A stretch of DNA of 64,000 bases from VRUE01 sp963780815. Its GTDB lineage: Bacteria; Actinomycetota; Thermoleophilia; Solirubrobacterales; 70-9. The translations under genes were made by a program, and so were the position numbers. Of the stretch, positions 44,376 through 54,500 are shown in pieces (the stretch's first letter is position 1; each line of letters begins with the position of its first letter). The stretch covers positions 124,001 to 188,000 of the forward strand of contig CAWADG010000011.1 in assembly GCA_963780815.1 (NCBI GenBank), read 5' to 3'. The notes beneath the pieces are model-generated. The model saw only the letters and a list, made by a program, of their open reading frames with translations, did no database searches and was not told where the DNA came from.

Positions 44376-45809
44376 TCAGCCCAGGCGCGAGCGGATGACG
44401 ACCCGGGCCCCGTGGGCGGGGATCATCGTCACGTTGCGGTGCCGCGCGCGCTCCGGCTCCGGATCCGCCGCCTCGAGGTCGAGCCGCCGCGCCATCATCT
44501 CCAGCACGACCCGCTGCTCGGCCATCGCCAGCGCCGCGCCGAGGCAGCGGCGGGTGCCGCCGCCGAAGGGGATCCACTCGTAGGTTCCCGGCCGGCGGCC
44601 GACCCAGCGCTCGGGCAGGAACTCGAACGGCCGCGGGTAGACGTCCTCGCGGTGGTGGAGGAGGAGGATGCTGACCAGGATCGGGGTATCGGCCCGGACC
44701 GCGTAAGGGCTGAGCAACCAGGGCGCCATCACCCGCCGGCCGACGATCGGGACGACCGGGCGCGAGCGCATCGTCTCGAGGATCGTCGCCTCGACCTGCT
44801 CGGCGCCCCCCTCTCTGGAGCGGACTGCGTCGCGGAGGCGGTCGTGGGCGTCGGGGGCGCGGACCAGGCGCTCCCACGCCCAGGCGAGCGAGTTAGCCGT
44901 CGTCTCGTGGCCGGCGAGGACCAGGGTCAGAAGCTCGTCGCGAACCTCCTGGTCGGTGAGCCCCTCGCCGTCCTCGGTCCTCGCCTGGAGGAGCTGGGAG
45001 AGGATGTCACGCCGGTCGGCGAGGTCGGGAGCGGCGCGGCGGCGGGCGATCACCGCGTATGTCGGGCGATCGAGGATCTCGAGCCCGACCCGGGTCAGGC
45101 CGACGGGCTCGTCGCGGAAGAGGTTCATCAGCTCGCCGATCTGGGCCGCGGGCATGGTCGAGGCCGCGACCAGCCGCTTGGTCGCGAACCGCAGCCAGTA
45201 CTCGGGCGTGTCCCGGCGCGGCGTCCCCTCGATCCCGAAGATCCCGGACATGATCACGTCGAGGGTGATTGCCTGCATCCGCGGCGCCAGCGAGAATGGG
45301 CGCCCGACCGGCCAGCCCTCGATCTCGCGCTCGGCGGCGGCCGCGATCGAGCGGGTGTATCGATCGATCGCATCGCCGTGGAAATTGGGCAGCAGCAGCT
45401 TGCGCTGGCGCATGTGGCGCGGTTCGAGCGCGGTCAGGACCGAGCTGCGCCCGACGATGGGGGCCAGCGGCGACTCGGCGGCAAGCGAGGGGACGAGCTC
45501 GGGCGAGGCGGTGAAGAGGGAGCGGACATGGTCGGGGTGACTGACGATGATCAGCCCGCCCGGCATCGCGGTCCGCATCCGGAATATCTCGCCGAGGCGC
45601 CGGCGGGCGCCGAAGACGAACTGGATCTGGCGCTGGTTGAAGCGCAGGATCTGGGCCGCGGGGTGCATCTCGACCACCGGCGGCGGGCGAAGCGCCATCT
45701 GCTCCTCGACGGAGATCAGCCCCGCGGACGAGGGGGGCGCCTCGCCGATCAACTCATTCGCCGCCTCCTCGGGGGCGGTGGCGAGCGCTGATCCGCCGGG
45801 CGAGTCCAT
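44376..45809 (-). CDS. Cytochrome P450
   Basis: 477 residues. LTLVLAGHETTANSLAWAWE is the I-helix (AGHETT), EATILETMRSRPVVPIVGRR the K-helix ExxR, FLPERWVGRRPG the meander region, and PFGGGTRRCLGAALAMAEQR the haem-binding loop with the thiolate Cys. ATG 45,809 (MDSPGGSALATAPEEA) leaves room for the divergent pyruvate-kinase promoter; ATG 45,863 is possible. Class and substrate cannot be told. The ferredoxin at 22.4 kb is a possible electron donor (inference). Confidence 0.93.
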   Translation of the reverse strand: MDSPGGSALATAPEEAANELIGEAPPSSAGLISVEEQMALRPPPVVEMHPAAQILRFNQRQIQFVFGARRRLGEIFRMRTAMPGGLIIVSHPDHVRSLFTASPELVPSLAAESPLAPIVGRSSVLTALEPRHMRQRKLLLPNFHGDAIDRYTRSIAAAAEREIEGWPVGRPFSLAPRMQAITLDVIMSGIFGIEGTPRRDTPEYWLRFATKRLVAASTMPAAQIGELMNLFRDEPVGLTRVGLEILDRPTYAVIARRRAAPDLADRRDILSQLLQARTEDGEGLTDQEVRDELLTLVLAGHETTANSLAWAWERLVRAPDAHDRLRDAVRSREGGAEQVEATILETMRSRPVVPIVGRRVMAPWLLSPYAVRADTPILVSILLLHHREDVYPRPFEFLPERWVGRRPGTYEWIPFGGGTRRCLGAALAMAEQRVVLEMMARRLDLEAADPEPERARHRNVTMIPAHGARVVIRSRLG

Positions 45810-45878
45810 CGATGAGCCAATGCTACATGGATCGGTGTCATATAGCGGCGGGACGCCGACCATTTACAGTCGAACGTG

Positions 45879-47315
45879 ATGCGGGCGGAATCGCAGAAGA
45901 GGAACGAACGCCGGACGAAGATCATCGCCACGGTCGGGCCAGCTAGCTGGGACCCGCCTGTGCTCGCCCAGCTGATCGAGGCCGGGGTCGACGTCTTCCG
46001 GCTCAACTTCTCACACGCCGATCGCCACCGCCACGCGGAGACGATCGAAGCGATCCGCAAAGCCTCCGAGGAGGCCGGGCGCGACATCGCCGTGCTCGGC
46101 GACCTTCCCGGGCAGAAGCTGCGGATCGGCGAGCTGCGCGACGACGTCGCCGAGCTCGAGACCGGGATGCACGTCAAGCTGACGCCCCGGGACGTCGAGG
46201 GCGACGCGGAGACGATCCCGGTCGACTGGCCCGGGCTATCGACCCTGAGCGAGGACGAGCAGGTCTACCTCGCAGACGGGGCGATCAGGCTCCGGGTCTG
46301 CGAGCCGGATCAGGCCGACGGCGTCGACTGCGAGGTCGAGGTCGGCGGCACCCTCTCCTCGCACAAGGGGATGAACGTCCCGGGGTCGACCGCGCAGGCG
46401 ACGACCGACGGCGACATCGGCTGGGTCGAGTTCTCGGTCGAACACGGCGTCGACCTTCTCGCGGTCTCCTTCGTCTCCTCCGCCGCCGACCTCGACCCGG
46501 TGGCCGAACGGGTGCGCTCGCTCGACGCCGACATTCCGCTGATCGCGAAGATCGAGAAACGCCAGGCCGCCGAGAACGCCGAGGAGATCGTCGAGGCGGC
46601 CACCGGCGGGATCATGGTCGCCCGCGGCGACCTCGGTATCGAGCTGCCGCTGGCCGAGGTCCCGCTCGTCCAGAAGCGCCTGATCCGCGCCGCAGGCAAA
46701 CGCTCGAAGCCGGCGATAACCGCGACCCAGATGCTTGCCTCGATGGTCACCGCGCGGCGCCCGACCCGGGCCGAGGTGACAGACGTCGCGAACGCGATCT
46801 TCGACGGGACCGACGCCGTGATGCTCTCCGAGGAGACCGCCGTCGGCAGCAACCCGGTCGAGGCGGTGAGGGTCATGGATCGGATCGCGCGGGCCACCGA
46901 GCCCGATCTCCCCTACGGCGACTGGCTCTTCACCCGCACCGACCAGATCGATCAGGAGGTCGCCGACTCGGTCGCCTGGGGCGCTGTGGGGGCGGTCTAC
47001 CGGCTCGGCCTCGCGGCGCTCGTCGTGCCCACCTTCAGCGGCCGCACGGCCCGGCTGGTCTCCGCCCACCGGCCCAACGTCCCGGTGGTGGCGGTCTCGC
47101 CGCGGATCGAGACCGTGCGGCGGCTCAACATCCTCTTCGGGGTCACCGCCCTCCACAGCGACCACGAGACCGAGATCCGGGCCCTGCTCGACGAGTGCGC
47201 TGCGCTCGTCGCCCGCCACGGGATCGCCAAGTCCGGCGATCTGATCGCGATCACTGCCGGCCTGCCCGACCAGGAACTGGGCACGAACCTGTTCGAGGTC
47301 CACCGGGTGCCATAG
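45879..47315 (+). CDS. pyk: Pyruvate kinase
   Basis: 478 residues, complete. RRTKIIATVGPASWDPPVLA then AGVDVFRLNFSHADRHRHAE is the N-terminal ADP/PEP site region, PLIAKIEKRQAAENAEEIVE carries the catalytic Lys, GGIMVARGDLGIELPLAEVP is the metal-binding segment, and KPAITATQMLASMVTARRPT the conserved MLESM-like motif. The C-terminal regulatory domain ends GTNLFEVHRVP. It makes pyruvate and ATP from PEP and ADP. ATG 45,879 follows an in-frame GTG one codon upstream. Confidence 0.97.
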   Translation: MRAESQKRNERRTKIIATVGPASWDPPVLAQLIEAGVDVFRLNFSHADRHRHAETIEAIRKASEEAGRDIAVLGDLPGQKLRIGELRDDVAELETGMHVKLTPRDVEGDAETIPVDWPGLSTLSEDEQVYLADGAIRLRVCEPDQADGVDCEVEVGGTLSSHKGMNVPGSTAQATTDGDIGWVEFSVEHGVDLLAVSFVSSAADLDPVAERVRSLDADIPLIAKIEKRQAAENAEEIVEAATGGIMVARGDLGIELPLAEVPLVQKRLIRAAGKRSKPAITATQMLASMVTARRPTRAEVTDVANAIFDGTDAVMLSEETAVGSNPVEAVRVMDRIARATEPDLPYGDWLFTRTDQIDQEVADSVAWGAVGAVYRLGLAALVVPTFSGRTARLVSAHRPNVPVVAVSPRIETVRRLNILFGVTALHSDHETEIRALLDECAALVARHGIAKSGDLIAITAGLPDQELGTNLFEVHRVP

Positions 47316-47324
47316 GCTCGCCTC

Positions 47325-47870
47325 ATGGGCCGAATCAGGACGCCGTCGCCGTCGATGGCCGTCGCGATCGCAGCGCCGGTGATCGCGATCGCGGGCACCG
47401 CGGTCGCCGGCGTCGGGACGATCAGCGTCCTGTCCAAGAACGACAAGAAGCAGATCAGGAGGATCGCCGGCAAGGTCGCCGAACAGCAGGTCCGGGCCCT
47501 GGCGTCCGGTCTTGCTGTCGCGAGCGCCGCCAACGCCGGCTCCCCGGGCACGGCCGATCGGGCGAAATCGGCGGATTTCGCCACCAAGGCCGGGAACGCC
47601 CCGGAACAGCTCTGGGCGGTCGTCAATGCCGACGGAACGCTGTCCCGTGGAAGCCCCGGCGTCAGCTCGTCGATGGAAGAAGTAGGCAAGTACCTGGTGC
47701 TGACCGATCGCGATATCAGCGACTGCTTCCTCGCAGCGACAATCGGTGGCAACGAACCCGGCATGGGCCTCGTCGGAAGTGTCTCGGTCAACAAGGTGAG
47801 CGGAGATCCGAAGGGCGTCTACATCTTCACTAGCTCCGGCCATCCCTTCACCCTCCTGATCAGCTGCTGA
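47325..47870 (+). CDS. Secreted/anchored protein of unknown function
   Basis: 181 residues. An N-terminal hydrophobic segment (SMAVAIAAPVIAIAGTAVAG) after MGRIRTPSP, then a basic stretch (SKNDKKQIRRIAGKVAEQQV) and an Ala/Ser linker (TADRAKSADFATKAGNAPEQ). A small C-terminal beta domain with two Cys follows (DRDISDCFLAATIGGNEPGM, TLLISC). Its build matches the gene at 23,981, so both belong to the same loose class. Its TGA overlaps the next ATG by one base (TGATG), which suggests cotranslation. Confidence 0.7.
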   Translation: MGRIRTPSPSMAVAIAAPVIAIAGTAVAGVGTISVLSKNDKKQIRRIAGKVAEQQVRALASGLAVASAANAGSPGTADRAKSADFATKAGNAPEQLWAVVNADGTLSRGSPGVSSSMEEVGKYLVLTDRDISDCFLAATIGGNEPGMGLVGSVSVNKVSGDPKGVYIFTSSGHPFTLLISC

Positions 47871-48640
47871 TGGTGCGCCTCGAGCGCGACGACAGCGGTC
47901 TGGCGGTCGCGACCTTCGACAGCCCGCCGCTCAACCTCTTCGACCGCGCGATGTTCGACTCGCTGCGCGAGACGGTCGCCGAGCTCGACGGCGACCCGCC
48001 GCGGGCGGTCCTCTTCCGGGCCGAGGGCCGCGCCGTCTCCGGCGGCGTCGACGTCCACGAGTTCGCCGGGGTCACGCCCGAGCAGGGCTCGGAGCTTTGG
48101 ACCGAGCTGCTGGGGGTCGTCGACAGGGTCGAACTCCTGCCGGCCCCGGTCGTGTTCGCCGCGCACGCGCTGACCTTGACCGCGGCCTTCGAGCTGGCGC
48201 TTGCATGCGACCTGATCGTCGCCGCCCGCTCGGCGCAGTTCGGGCTGGTCGAGCGCGTCGTCGGCCTCACTCCCTCGATGGGCGGCACCCAGCGCCTCGC
48301 CGAGCGGGCGGGGAGCGGCCGCGCCCGGCAGCTGGTGATGACCGGGGACCTCTTCGGCGCCGAGGAGCTCGAGCGCTGGAACGTCGTCAACTACGTCTAC
48401 GAGGACGAGGAGTTCGAGCAGCGCTCGCGGGCGCTCGCGGGCGCCCTCGCCGCCGGCCCGACCCGCGCCCACGCGATGACCAAGCACGTGCTGCGCCGGT
48501 TCCGCGAGGGCGGGATCCCGGCGGCCGACGACGCGATCCGCGAGGACGCCGGCGAGCTGTTCGGGACCGAGGACCTCCAGCGCGCGGTCAGGACCTTCCT
48601 CGAGAAGGGCCCCGGCCACGCCGAGTTCGAGGGCCGCTAG
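47870..48640 (+). CDS. Enoyl-CoA hydratase/isomerase family protein
   Basis: 256 residues. SPPLNLFDRAMFDSLRETVA is the crotonase start, AVSGGVDVHEFAGVTPEQGS the oxyanion-hole loop, ALTLTAAFELALACDLIVAA carries the first Glu, and GLVERVVGLTPSMGGTQRLA the second. The C-terminal helix (NVVNYVYEDEEFEQRSRALA) is standard. It hydrates or isomerises an enoyl-CoA in fatty-acid or related catabolism. Its TAG and that of the convergent GNAT gene share CTAG. Confidence 0.9.
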   Translation: MVRLERDDSGLAVATFDSPPLNLFDRAMFDSLRETVAELDGDPPRAVLFRAEGRAVSGGVDVHEFAGVTPEQGSELWTELLGVVDRVELLPAPVVFAAHALTLTAAFELALACDLIVAARSAQFGLVERVVGLTPSMGGTQRLAERAGSGRARQLVMTGDLFGAEELERWNVVNYVYEDEEFEQRSRALAGALAAGPTRAHAMTKHVLRRFREGGIPAADDAIREDAGELFGTEDLQRAVRTFLEKGPGHAEFEGR

Positions 48641-49230
48641 CCGCCGCTCCGGACGGGCTCGCGCCACATCGTCGAGACGGCGACGACATCGTCAGGCGGC
48701 CGCCTGAACTCCCCGACCCGCTCGAACCCGAGCCGTTCGTAGCGGCCGTCGTTGGCGGAGTTGCTCGACTCGAGGTAGGCGGGCATCCCCTCGGCGTCGA
48801 TCCGGGCCAGGCCGTCGGCCAGCAGCGCCATCCCCACTCCCTTCCCGCGGTGGTCGGGATCGGTGCCGAGCAGGCTCAGGTAATAGTGAGGCCTGTCGCG
48901 GGGGTGGGTCTGCTCGAACCGGTCGAGGAGCTCGAGGACGTCCGGCGCGCGGTCGCCGATCAGGTCCCGGAGGACCGACTCGACCCGGCCCTCCTCGTCC
49001 TCGGTCAGCTCGACCCCGCCCGGCGGAATCCAGACCGAGGCGGCGGCGCCATCGTCGGCGATCAGCACCCACGGGTAGCGGAGCGCGCTCGAGACGAGGA
49101 AGCGCCACCAGGCCGCCCGGCTCTCGTCGTCGGGAAAGGCCCAGCTCCAGAGGGGATCGGTCGAGAACGCCGCGGTGAGGATGAACGTCACCGCGTCGAG
49201 GTCCCGCTCGGTGGCCACGCGCGCCGGCAT
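48637..49230 (-). CDS. GNAT-family N-acetyltransferase
   Basis: 197 residues from ATG 49,230 (MPARVATERDLDAVTFILTA). HYYLSLLGTDPDHRGKGVGM is the acetyl-CoA pyrophosphate loop (R-G-K-G-V-G), and AYLESSNSANDGRYERLGFE the conserved last strand and helix. The acceptor is unknown. An upstream start would add about 40 residues that do not fit the fold. Confidence 0.88.
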   Translation of the reverse strand: MPARVATERDLDAVTFILTAAFSTDPLWSWAFPDDESRAAWWRFLVSSALRYPWVLIADDGAAASVWIPPGGVELTEDEEGRVESVLRDLIGDRAPDVLELLDRFEQTHPRDRPHYYLSLLGTDPDHRGKGVGMALLADGLARIDAEGMPAYLESSNSANDGRYERLGFERVGEFRRPPDDVVAVSTMWREPVRSGG

Positions 49231-49269
49231 CCGCGCGATCGACCATAACCGAGCGCCCCCGGCGCTTGC

Positions 49270-49275
49270 TACTAT
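49270..49275 (+). promoter_or_regulatory. -10 hexamer before padR-like gene; possible leaderless transcript
   Basis: TACTAT ends 6 bases before ATG 49,282, and no Shine-Dalgarno precedes that ATG, the usual picture of a leaderless mRNA. A -35 is not obvious. Confidence 0.4.
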
Positions 49276-49281
49276 TTCGCT

Positions 49282-49602
49282 ATGCGATCTATCGGCGAGC
49301 GATCTACAGACCCCGGCCTCCTGATCCTCTCGAGCCTGGCGGAGGGGCCGAAGCACGGCTACGCGATCACCCGCGACGTCGAGGAGATGTCGGGAGTGCT
49401 GCTCCGTCCTGGCTCCCTTTACGGGGCGCTCGCGAGGCTCGAGGAGAACGGCCTGATCGAGGCCCTGCCCGAGGACGATCGCCGCCGCCCCTACCGGTTG
49501 ACCGCGGAGGGCAGCGAGGCCCTCCGCGACCAGCTCCAGACCCTTGACCGTGTCGTCAGCGCGGGGCTCAGGCGGCTCGACGTGGGGACGGTGCCCGGAT
49601 GA
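49282..49602 (+). CDS. PadR-family transcriptional regulator (short class)
   Basis: 106 residues. LLILSSLAEGPKHGYAITRD, EEMSGVLLRPGSLYGALARL, EENGLIEALPEDDRRRPYRL form the PadR winged helix, with a short C-terminal helix. It overlaps the downstream membrane-protein gene (ATGA). This pair, PadR plus a permease-prefix-like membrane protein, is a common actinobacterial two-gene unit in which the regulator controls the partner. Confidence 0.9.
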   Translation: MRSIGERSTDPGLLILSSLAEGPKHGYAITRDVEEMSGVLLRPGSLYGALARLEENGLIEALPEDDRRRPYRLTAEGSEALRDQLQTLDRVVSAGLRRLDVGTVPG

Positions 49603-50494
49603 GCCGGCTGCTCGCCAGGGGCGCTCTTCGCCTCTACCCGCTTGCCTACCGGCGCCGCTACGGAACCGAGATCGAGGCTCTGGTCGAGGACTCGCCGGCC
49701 GGGGTGCTGACCGTCCTCGATCTGCTGCGGGGCGCGGCCATCGCCCACACCCGGCCCGCGGCCTCCGCGACCGCGGCGCTCAGCCCGGTGAGCGCGTCTG
49801 CTCGAGCTCGAGCGCGATCCTCGCCTGCTGGATCGCGTTCGCCGCCGCCGGCCTCGGCTTCTACAAGACGACCGAGGATCCGGCGTTCTCGCGCGCCGGC
49901 GATGCCCACATCGCGCTCGGCGGGTCGCACCTCGCGATCCAGGCGCTCGCAGTCCTGGCCTCGGCCGCGATCGTCGCCGGGGCGCTGCCGCTGGTCGCCG
50001 CCGCCCTCCGCCAGGTCCCCCGCTCACGTCCGGCGCGCCACGCAACCGGCCTCGCGGCGGGCGCCGTGGCGCTGTTCGGGATCGCGACCGGAGCGCTGAT
50101 CGTGCTCGCGAACGCGGTGCCGTCACTCTCAGAAGGCGCCGCGGCGGCGATCCTCCTCGGATGGGCGGGGATCGCCCTCGCATGTGGGGCCGCGTGCGCG
50201 ATCGCAGCGCGCCGCGGGCTGCTCGCGATCGACGTCGGGCGGCGCGGGCTGAGGACCGCGCTCGCGCTCGGCAGCCTGGTGACGGCGGCGATGGCCTTGA
50301 TCGTGGTTGCGACTGCGACCTATGTGATCGCGCTCGCGCTCGACTCCGGCGCCCTCGCGGGTGAGGCGAACGGGCCGCTCGGGCTGGTCAGCGTCGTGGC
50401 GTCGGTGGGCCTGCAGCTGGCGGTCATGGCAACCTCTGCGAGCCTCGCCACGGTCACGACGGCTCGTGGCTGGCGGGCTGTTCGCTCTGCCTAG
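49599..50494 (+). CDS. Membrane protein partner of PadR, one apparent frameshift
   Basis: About 298 residues. The cytosolic N-terminus (LLARGALRLYPLAYRRRYGT-EIEALVED) is typical of proteins that follow short PadR regulators. Near 49,795 the frame moves to RVCSSSSAILACWIAFAAAG, and about six helices follow (LALGSLVTAAMALIVVATAT among them). The start ATG overlaps the regulator's TGA. No transport motif is visible. The function is unknown. Confidence 0.78.
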
Positions 50495-50523
50495 GCGGAT
50501 GCGACCCGATACGGTTGCGGCCG

Positions 50524-50991
50524 ATGCCGGACTTCGACGCGATCGCCGCCGGGATACCCGAGGCGGTTCCATTCGCCAAATTCCTCGGGCTGGAGATCAA
50601 TCGGATCGGCGAGGGAGAATCGGTCGTGACCCTGCCAGAGCGCCCGGAGCTCACCAACCACGTCGGCTCCCAGCATGCCGGAGCGCTGTTCACCGCCGCC
50701 GAGGCGGCTTCGGGAGCGGCCTTCCTCGGCGCCTTCGTCGAGCGCCTCGCCGACGTCGTCCCGCTCACGCGCAGCGCCGAGATCTCCTACGAAAAGATCG
50801 CCAACGGGCCGATTGAGGCCCGCGCCAAGCTCGGCATGCCCGCCGCCGAGGCGCTGGCGACGCTGGACTCCGAGGGCAAGGTCGTCTTTCCCTGCCTTGT
50901 CGCGCTCGCCGACTCCGACGGGCAGCAGGTCGCCACCGCGAGCATCGAGTGGCACCTGCGGTTGAAAGAGCCGGTCGCCTCCGGCGACTAG
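50524..50991 (+). CDS. Hotdog-fold thioesterase-like protein (DUF4442/PaaI type)
   Basis: 155 residues from ATG 50,524. VPFAKFLGLEINRIGEGESV, ELTNHVGSQHAGALFTAAEA (H-x-G-A-L-F, the hotdog helix) and IEARAKLGMPAAEALATLDS are the expected blocks. An N-terminal TTG 9 bases upstream is possible but ATG is favoured. It may hydrolyse acyl-CoA. Its TAG shares CTAG with the convergent lipoprotein gene. Confidence 0.82.
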   Translation: MPDFDAIAAGIPEAVPFAKFLGLEINRIGEGESVVTLPERPELTNHVGSQHAGALFTAAEAASGAAFLGAFVERLADVVPLTRSAEISYEKIANGPIEARAKLGMPAAEALATLDSEGKVVFPCLVALADSDGQQVATASIEWHLRLKEPVASGD

Positions 50992-51565
50992 CTCGCCGTG
51001 ATCCGTTCCAGAGCCTGCGTGGCGAAGCGGGAGGCGAGGGCGCAGGGCCCGGTCACGTGGAGGACGTTGCCGTCGGGGAGCGAGGCGACGACTCCGGTCG
51101 AGCCGTAGCGCAGGCACCAGCCGGCCCTACTCCCGACACTCACCCGCGTGGCCCTGGACGCGTGGCTGCGGAGAGCCTGCAGACTGGTCTGTTCGATCGC
51201 GACCGTCATCTGCGGCGCCGGGCCCTTCGGAACATATATGCATGTCGGCCCCTGCGAGCCCACTGACGCTCGAACCCCGCCACCGAGGATCGTCGAGGCC
51301 TGATCGAGCGAGACCAGGCGGCACGGGTCTTCCTCGGAGGCCCCGGTCTCGCTGACCTCGTCGTTCTCCTCGCCTTTCGGGTGCTGGGCGACGCTGGGCG
51401 AGTCTTCATTGGAGATCGGGTCCGAGGAGGGGACGATGTAATCGCTCGATCCCTGGGAGGCGCCCTCGGCGCCCGGGTCGGTGGCCCGGGTCGCCGGAGC
51501 CGCCACAGGCTGTGAGCGCCAGGGCGGACGGCGACGGCGAGGATGAGGGCGGCGAGCCTGGTCAT
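50988..51565 (-). CDS. Lipoprotein, two apparent frameshifts
   Basis: About 192 residues after repair. From ATG 51,565 a signal (MTRLAALILAVAV) leads, after a phase change near 51,527, to the lipobox ALALTACGGSG; a second change near 51,480 restores DPGAEGASQGSSDYIVPSSD. The mature domain has three Cys (EEDPCRLVSLDQASTILGGG, PTCIYVPKGPAP, GWCLRYGS, GPCALASRF). The start overlaps the TGA of the giant surface-protein gene by four bases (ATGA), so the two are coupled. The function is unknown. Confidence 0.68.
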
Positions 51566-54500
51566 GGCGTGAAGAGGACGTCGACCCAGTAGTTGGTCGC
51601 GTTGAAGGTGTTCGACGGGAAGGCGCTGGTCGAGCTGTAGACGTAGACGCCGTTGGAGCTCGCGCTGTTGGCGACGGCGTGCAGCGGCGGGTTGTCGATC
51701 GCGGTTGCGAATGCCTGGCTCGTGGCCGAGTAGTGGCCGTCCGGGGCGAGGTAGGCGGCGACATAGGTCGTGTTCGCGGCTATCGCCACCGGGCTCGCGA
51801 AGGGGACCTCCTGCCAGCCGGATGCGGTCTCGCCGCTCGGCGGTCGCCTGCGCCAGCAGTGCCCCGGCGGCGCTCCAGAGGCTGACCACATGCGTGGCCG
51901 GTGTTTCCCGCCGCCTTGTAGAAACGGATCCCGCGAATCGTCCCGGCGATGTCGCTGGTGAACTTGACGCCGAGCTCAACCGAGTTCGTGTCGACGGCTT
52001 CGAGGGTCGCCGGGACCCCCTGTTCGAAGATCGTCGCGCGCGGCATCACCGCGTTCGAGGCGGACGAGGCCGGGCCGGCTCCGATGCCGTTCATGGCGGT
52101 GACGGTGAAGGTGTAGTTGGTCCCGTTGGAGAGGCCGCTCACGGTCCCGAAGTGACGGCACCGGACACCGTCGTCGGGGACTGCGGCGGTCGACCCGATG
52201 AACGGGGTGATCCGGTAGCCGGTGATCTGGCTGCCGCCATCGCCTCCGGCGTCCAGCTGACCAGGGCGCTCTGATTGCGGGCTTCCGCCGCGACCCCGGT
52301 CGGCGCTTCGGGGATCGCCTGCCCCCGTTGGCGTGACCGAGTTCGATTTCGCCGACTCCGGCCCGGCGCCGGCGGAGTTGATCGCGGTCACCGTGAACGT
52401 GTAGGCCGTGCCGGCGGTGAGGCCCGAGACGGTCTTCGAGGTGGCCGGCGCGGTGACGGTCGTCGGCGCCTGCGGCGGTGGAGCCGATATACGGCGTGAT
52501 CCGGTAGCTGGTTACCGTTTCCGCCTTCGCTCGCCGGCGGAGTCCAGTTCACCGTCGCCTGCTGGGGGCCCGCGGTGGCGCTTACGTTCGTGACCTGGCC
52601 TGGCGGTTGAGCGGTTGGCGTGAAGAGGACATCGACCCAGTAATTGGATGACTGGAAAGTGTTGGTCGGGAAGCGCGCGGTGGCGCTGTAGATGTAGATG
52701 CCATTGGCGCTGACGCCGTTGGCTATGGCGTGCAGCGGCGCGTTATCGACACCGTTTGCGAGGGTCGGGCCGTTGACCGAGTAGTGACCTTTGGGGGCGA
52801 GGTAGCCGGCAACATAGGTGGTGTTGGCCTGGATCGCGACCGGACTTGAGAATTTCACCTGCTGCCAGCCGGTTTCCGTCTCGCCGCTGAAGTTGGCCTG
52901 GGCGAGGAGTGTGCCGGACGAGCTCCAGAGGCTGCCCACATGGGTGCCGGTGTTGGTGCTCGCCTTGTAGAACCGGATGCCGCTGATCGTTCCCGCGACA
53001 TCGGAGCGGAACTTGACGCCGACCTCGACCGCGCTTTTGTCGCCCGAGTCGACCGTGGCCGGAGTCGCGAGGTCGAAGATCGTGTCGTAGGGGGTGATCG
53101 CGGCCGATGCCGTCGAGTCGGGGCCCGGTCCGGCGCCGTTGATCGCGGCCACCGTAAAGGTGTAGGCCGTGCCGTTGGTGAGGCCGCCGACGCTGGCCGA
53201 GGTCGCACTCGACCCGGTGGTGGTCGCGGCCTGCGCGGTGGACCCGACGTACGGGGTGATCCGGTAGCTGGCGATCGGGCTGCCGCCGCTGCTCGACGGC
53301 GCGGTCCAGCTGAGCTGCGCTGCGGAGCTCTTGGCGATCGCGGTCACGCCGGTCGGCGCTCCCGGCGGCGTGCCGGCGGCGATCGTGAAGCTGCGCGTCG
53401 CCGGCGTGCCCGGGTTTCCGGCGGCGTCGGTTGCACTTACCCGGAAGGTGTAGGTGCCGTCGGGCAGCGCGCTGGTCGGGGTGTGGGTGGCGCCCGGGCC
53501 CGAGCAGGGGCCGAAGCTCGGGGTGCCGGTGTCGATCGAGCAGGCGAAGCTCGAGCCCGCCTCGGTGGAGTGGAATTCGAAGGTCGGGGTCGAGTCGTTG
53601 GTCGTGCCGGTGGGGCCGGCGTCGATCACGGCCGTCGGGGGCGTCGTGTCGATCTGCCATTCGAAGGCGGCCGGCGAGGCGTCGATGTTGCCGGCCTGGT
53701 CGGTGGCCCGCACTTCGAAGCGGTGGGCACCGTCACCGAGGCCGCTGTAGGTCTTGGGTGAGGTGCAGGGGGCCCAGGCGCCGGCTTCGGTCGAGTCGAG
53801 CCGGCACTGCAGGGAGGCGACGCCGGAGCCACCCGGGTCTTCGCCGGAGAATTCGAAGGAGGCGGTCGCGCTGGCGCTGAGCGCCGGCGGGTGGGTGCCG
53901 ATCTGGGTCTGCGGCGCGGCCGAGTCCTCGACGTATGTGAGCGGCGCCGAGCAGGAGGAGGTGTTGCCCGACGCGGTCGCGGTGGCGCGCAGCGCGGTGC
54001 TCGAGTTGTCGGGCACGGTGACGGTGATCCCCGCTTCCAGTTCGGCGGCGGTGCCGGTCGCGAGCGGGGTGCCGCTGCAGTCGGAGGTGGTGTAGATCGA
54101 GACCTGGGAGCCGGCGGCGGCGCTGCCGAGGAGCTTCGGCGAGTTCTGGTTGGCGGGCGAGGCCGGGATGGTGGAGGTCAGGGTCGGGGCGGGAGGGATC
54201 ACGGTGTTGACGGTGAACGATCGCGAGGCGGGGCTGGGGTCGAAGTTCCCTGCCTGGTCGGTCGCCCGGACTTCGAAGACGTGTTCCCCATCGATGAGGG
54301 CCGTTGTCGGCGTGTGGGTCGCGCCCGGCCCACTGCAGGGCGCGAAGGCGGCGACGTCGAAGCGGCATTCGAAGCTCGAGCCGGTCTCGCTCGAGGAGAA
54401 GCCGAAGGTCGGGGTCGAGTCGTTGGTGGTGCCCGAGGGGCCGGAGGTGATGGTCGTGTCGGGTGAGGCCGAGTCCTCGACGTATGTGAGCGGCGCCGAG

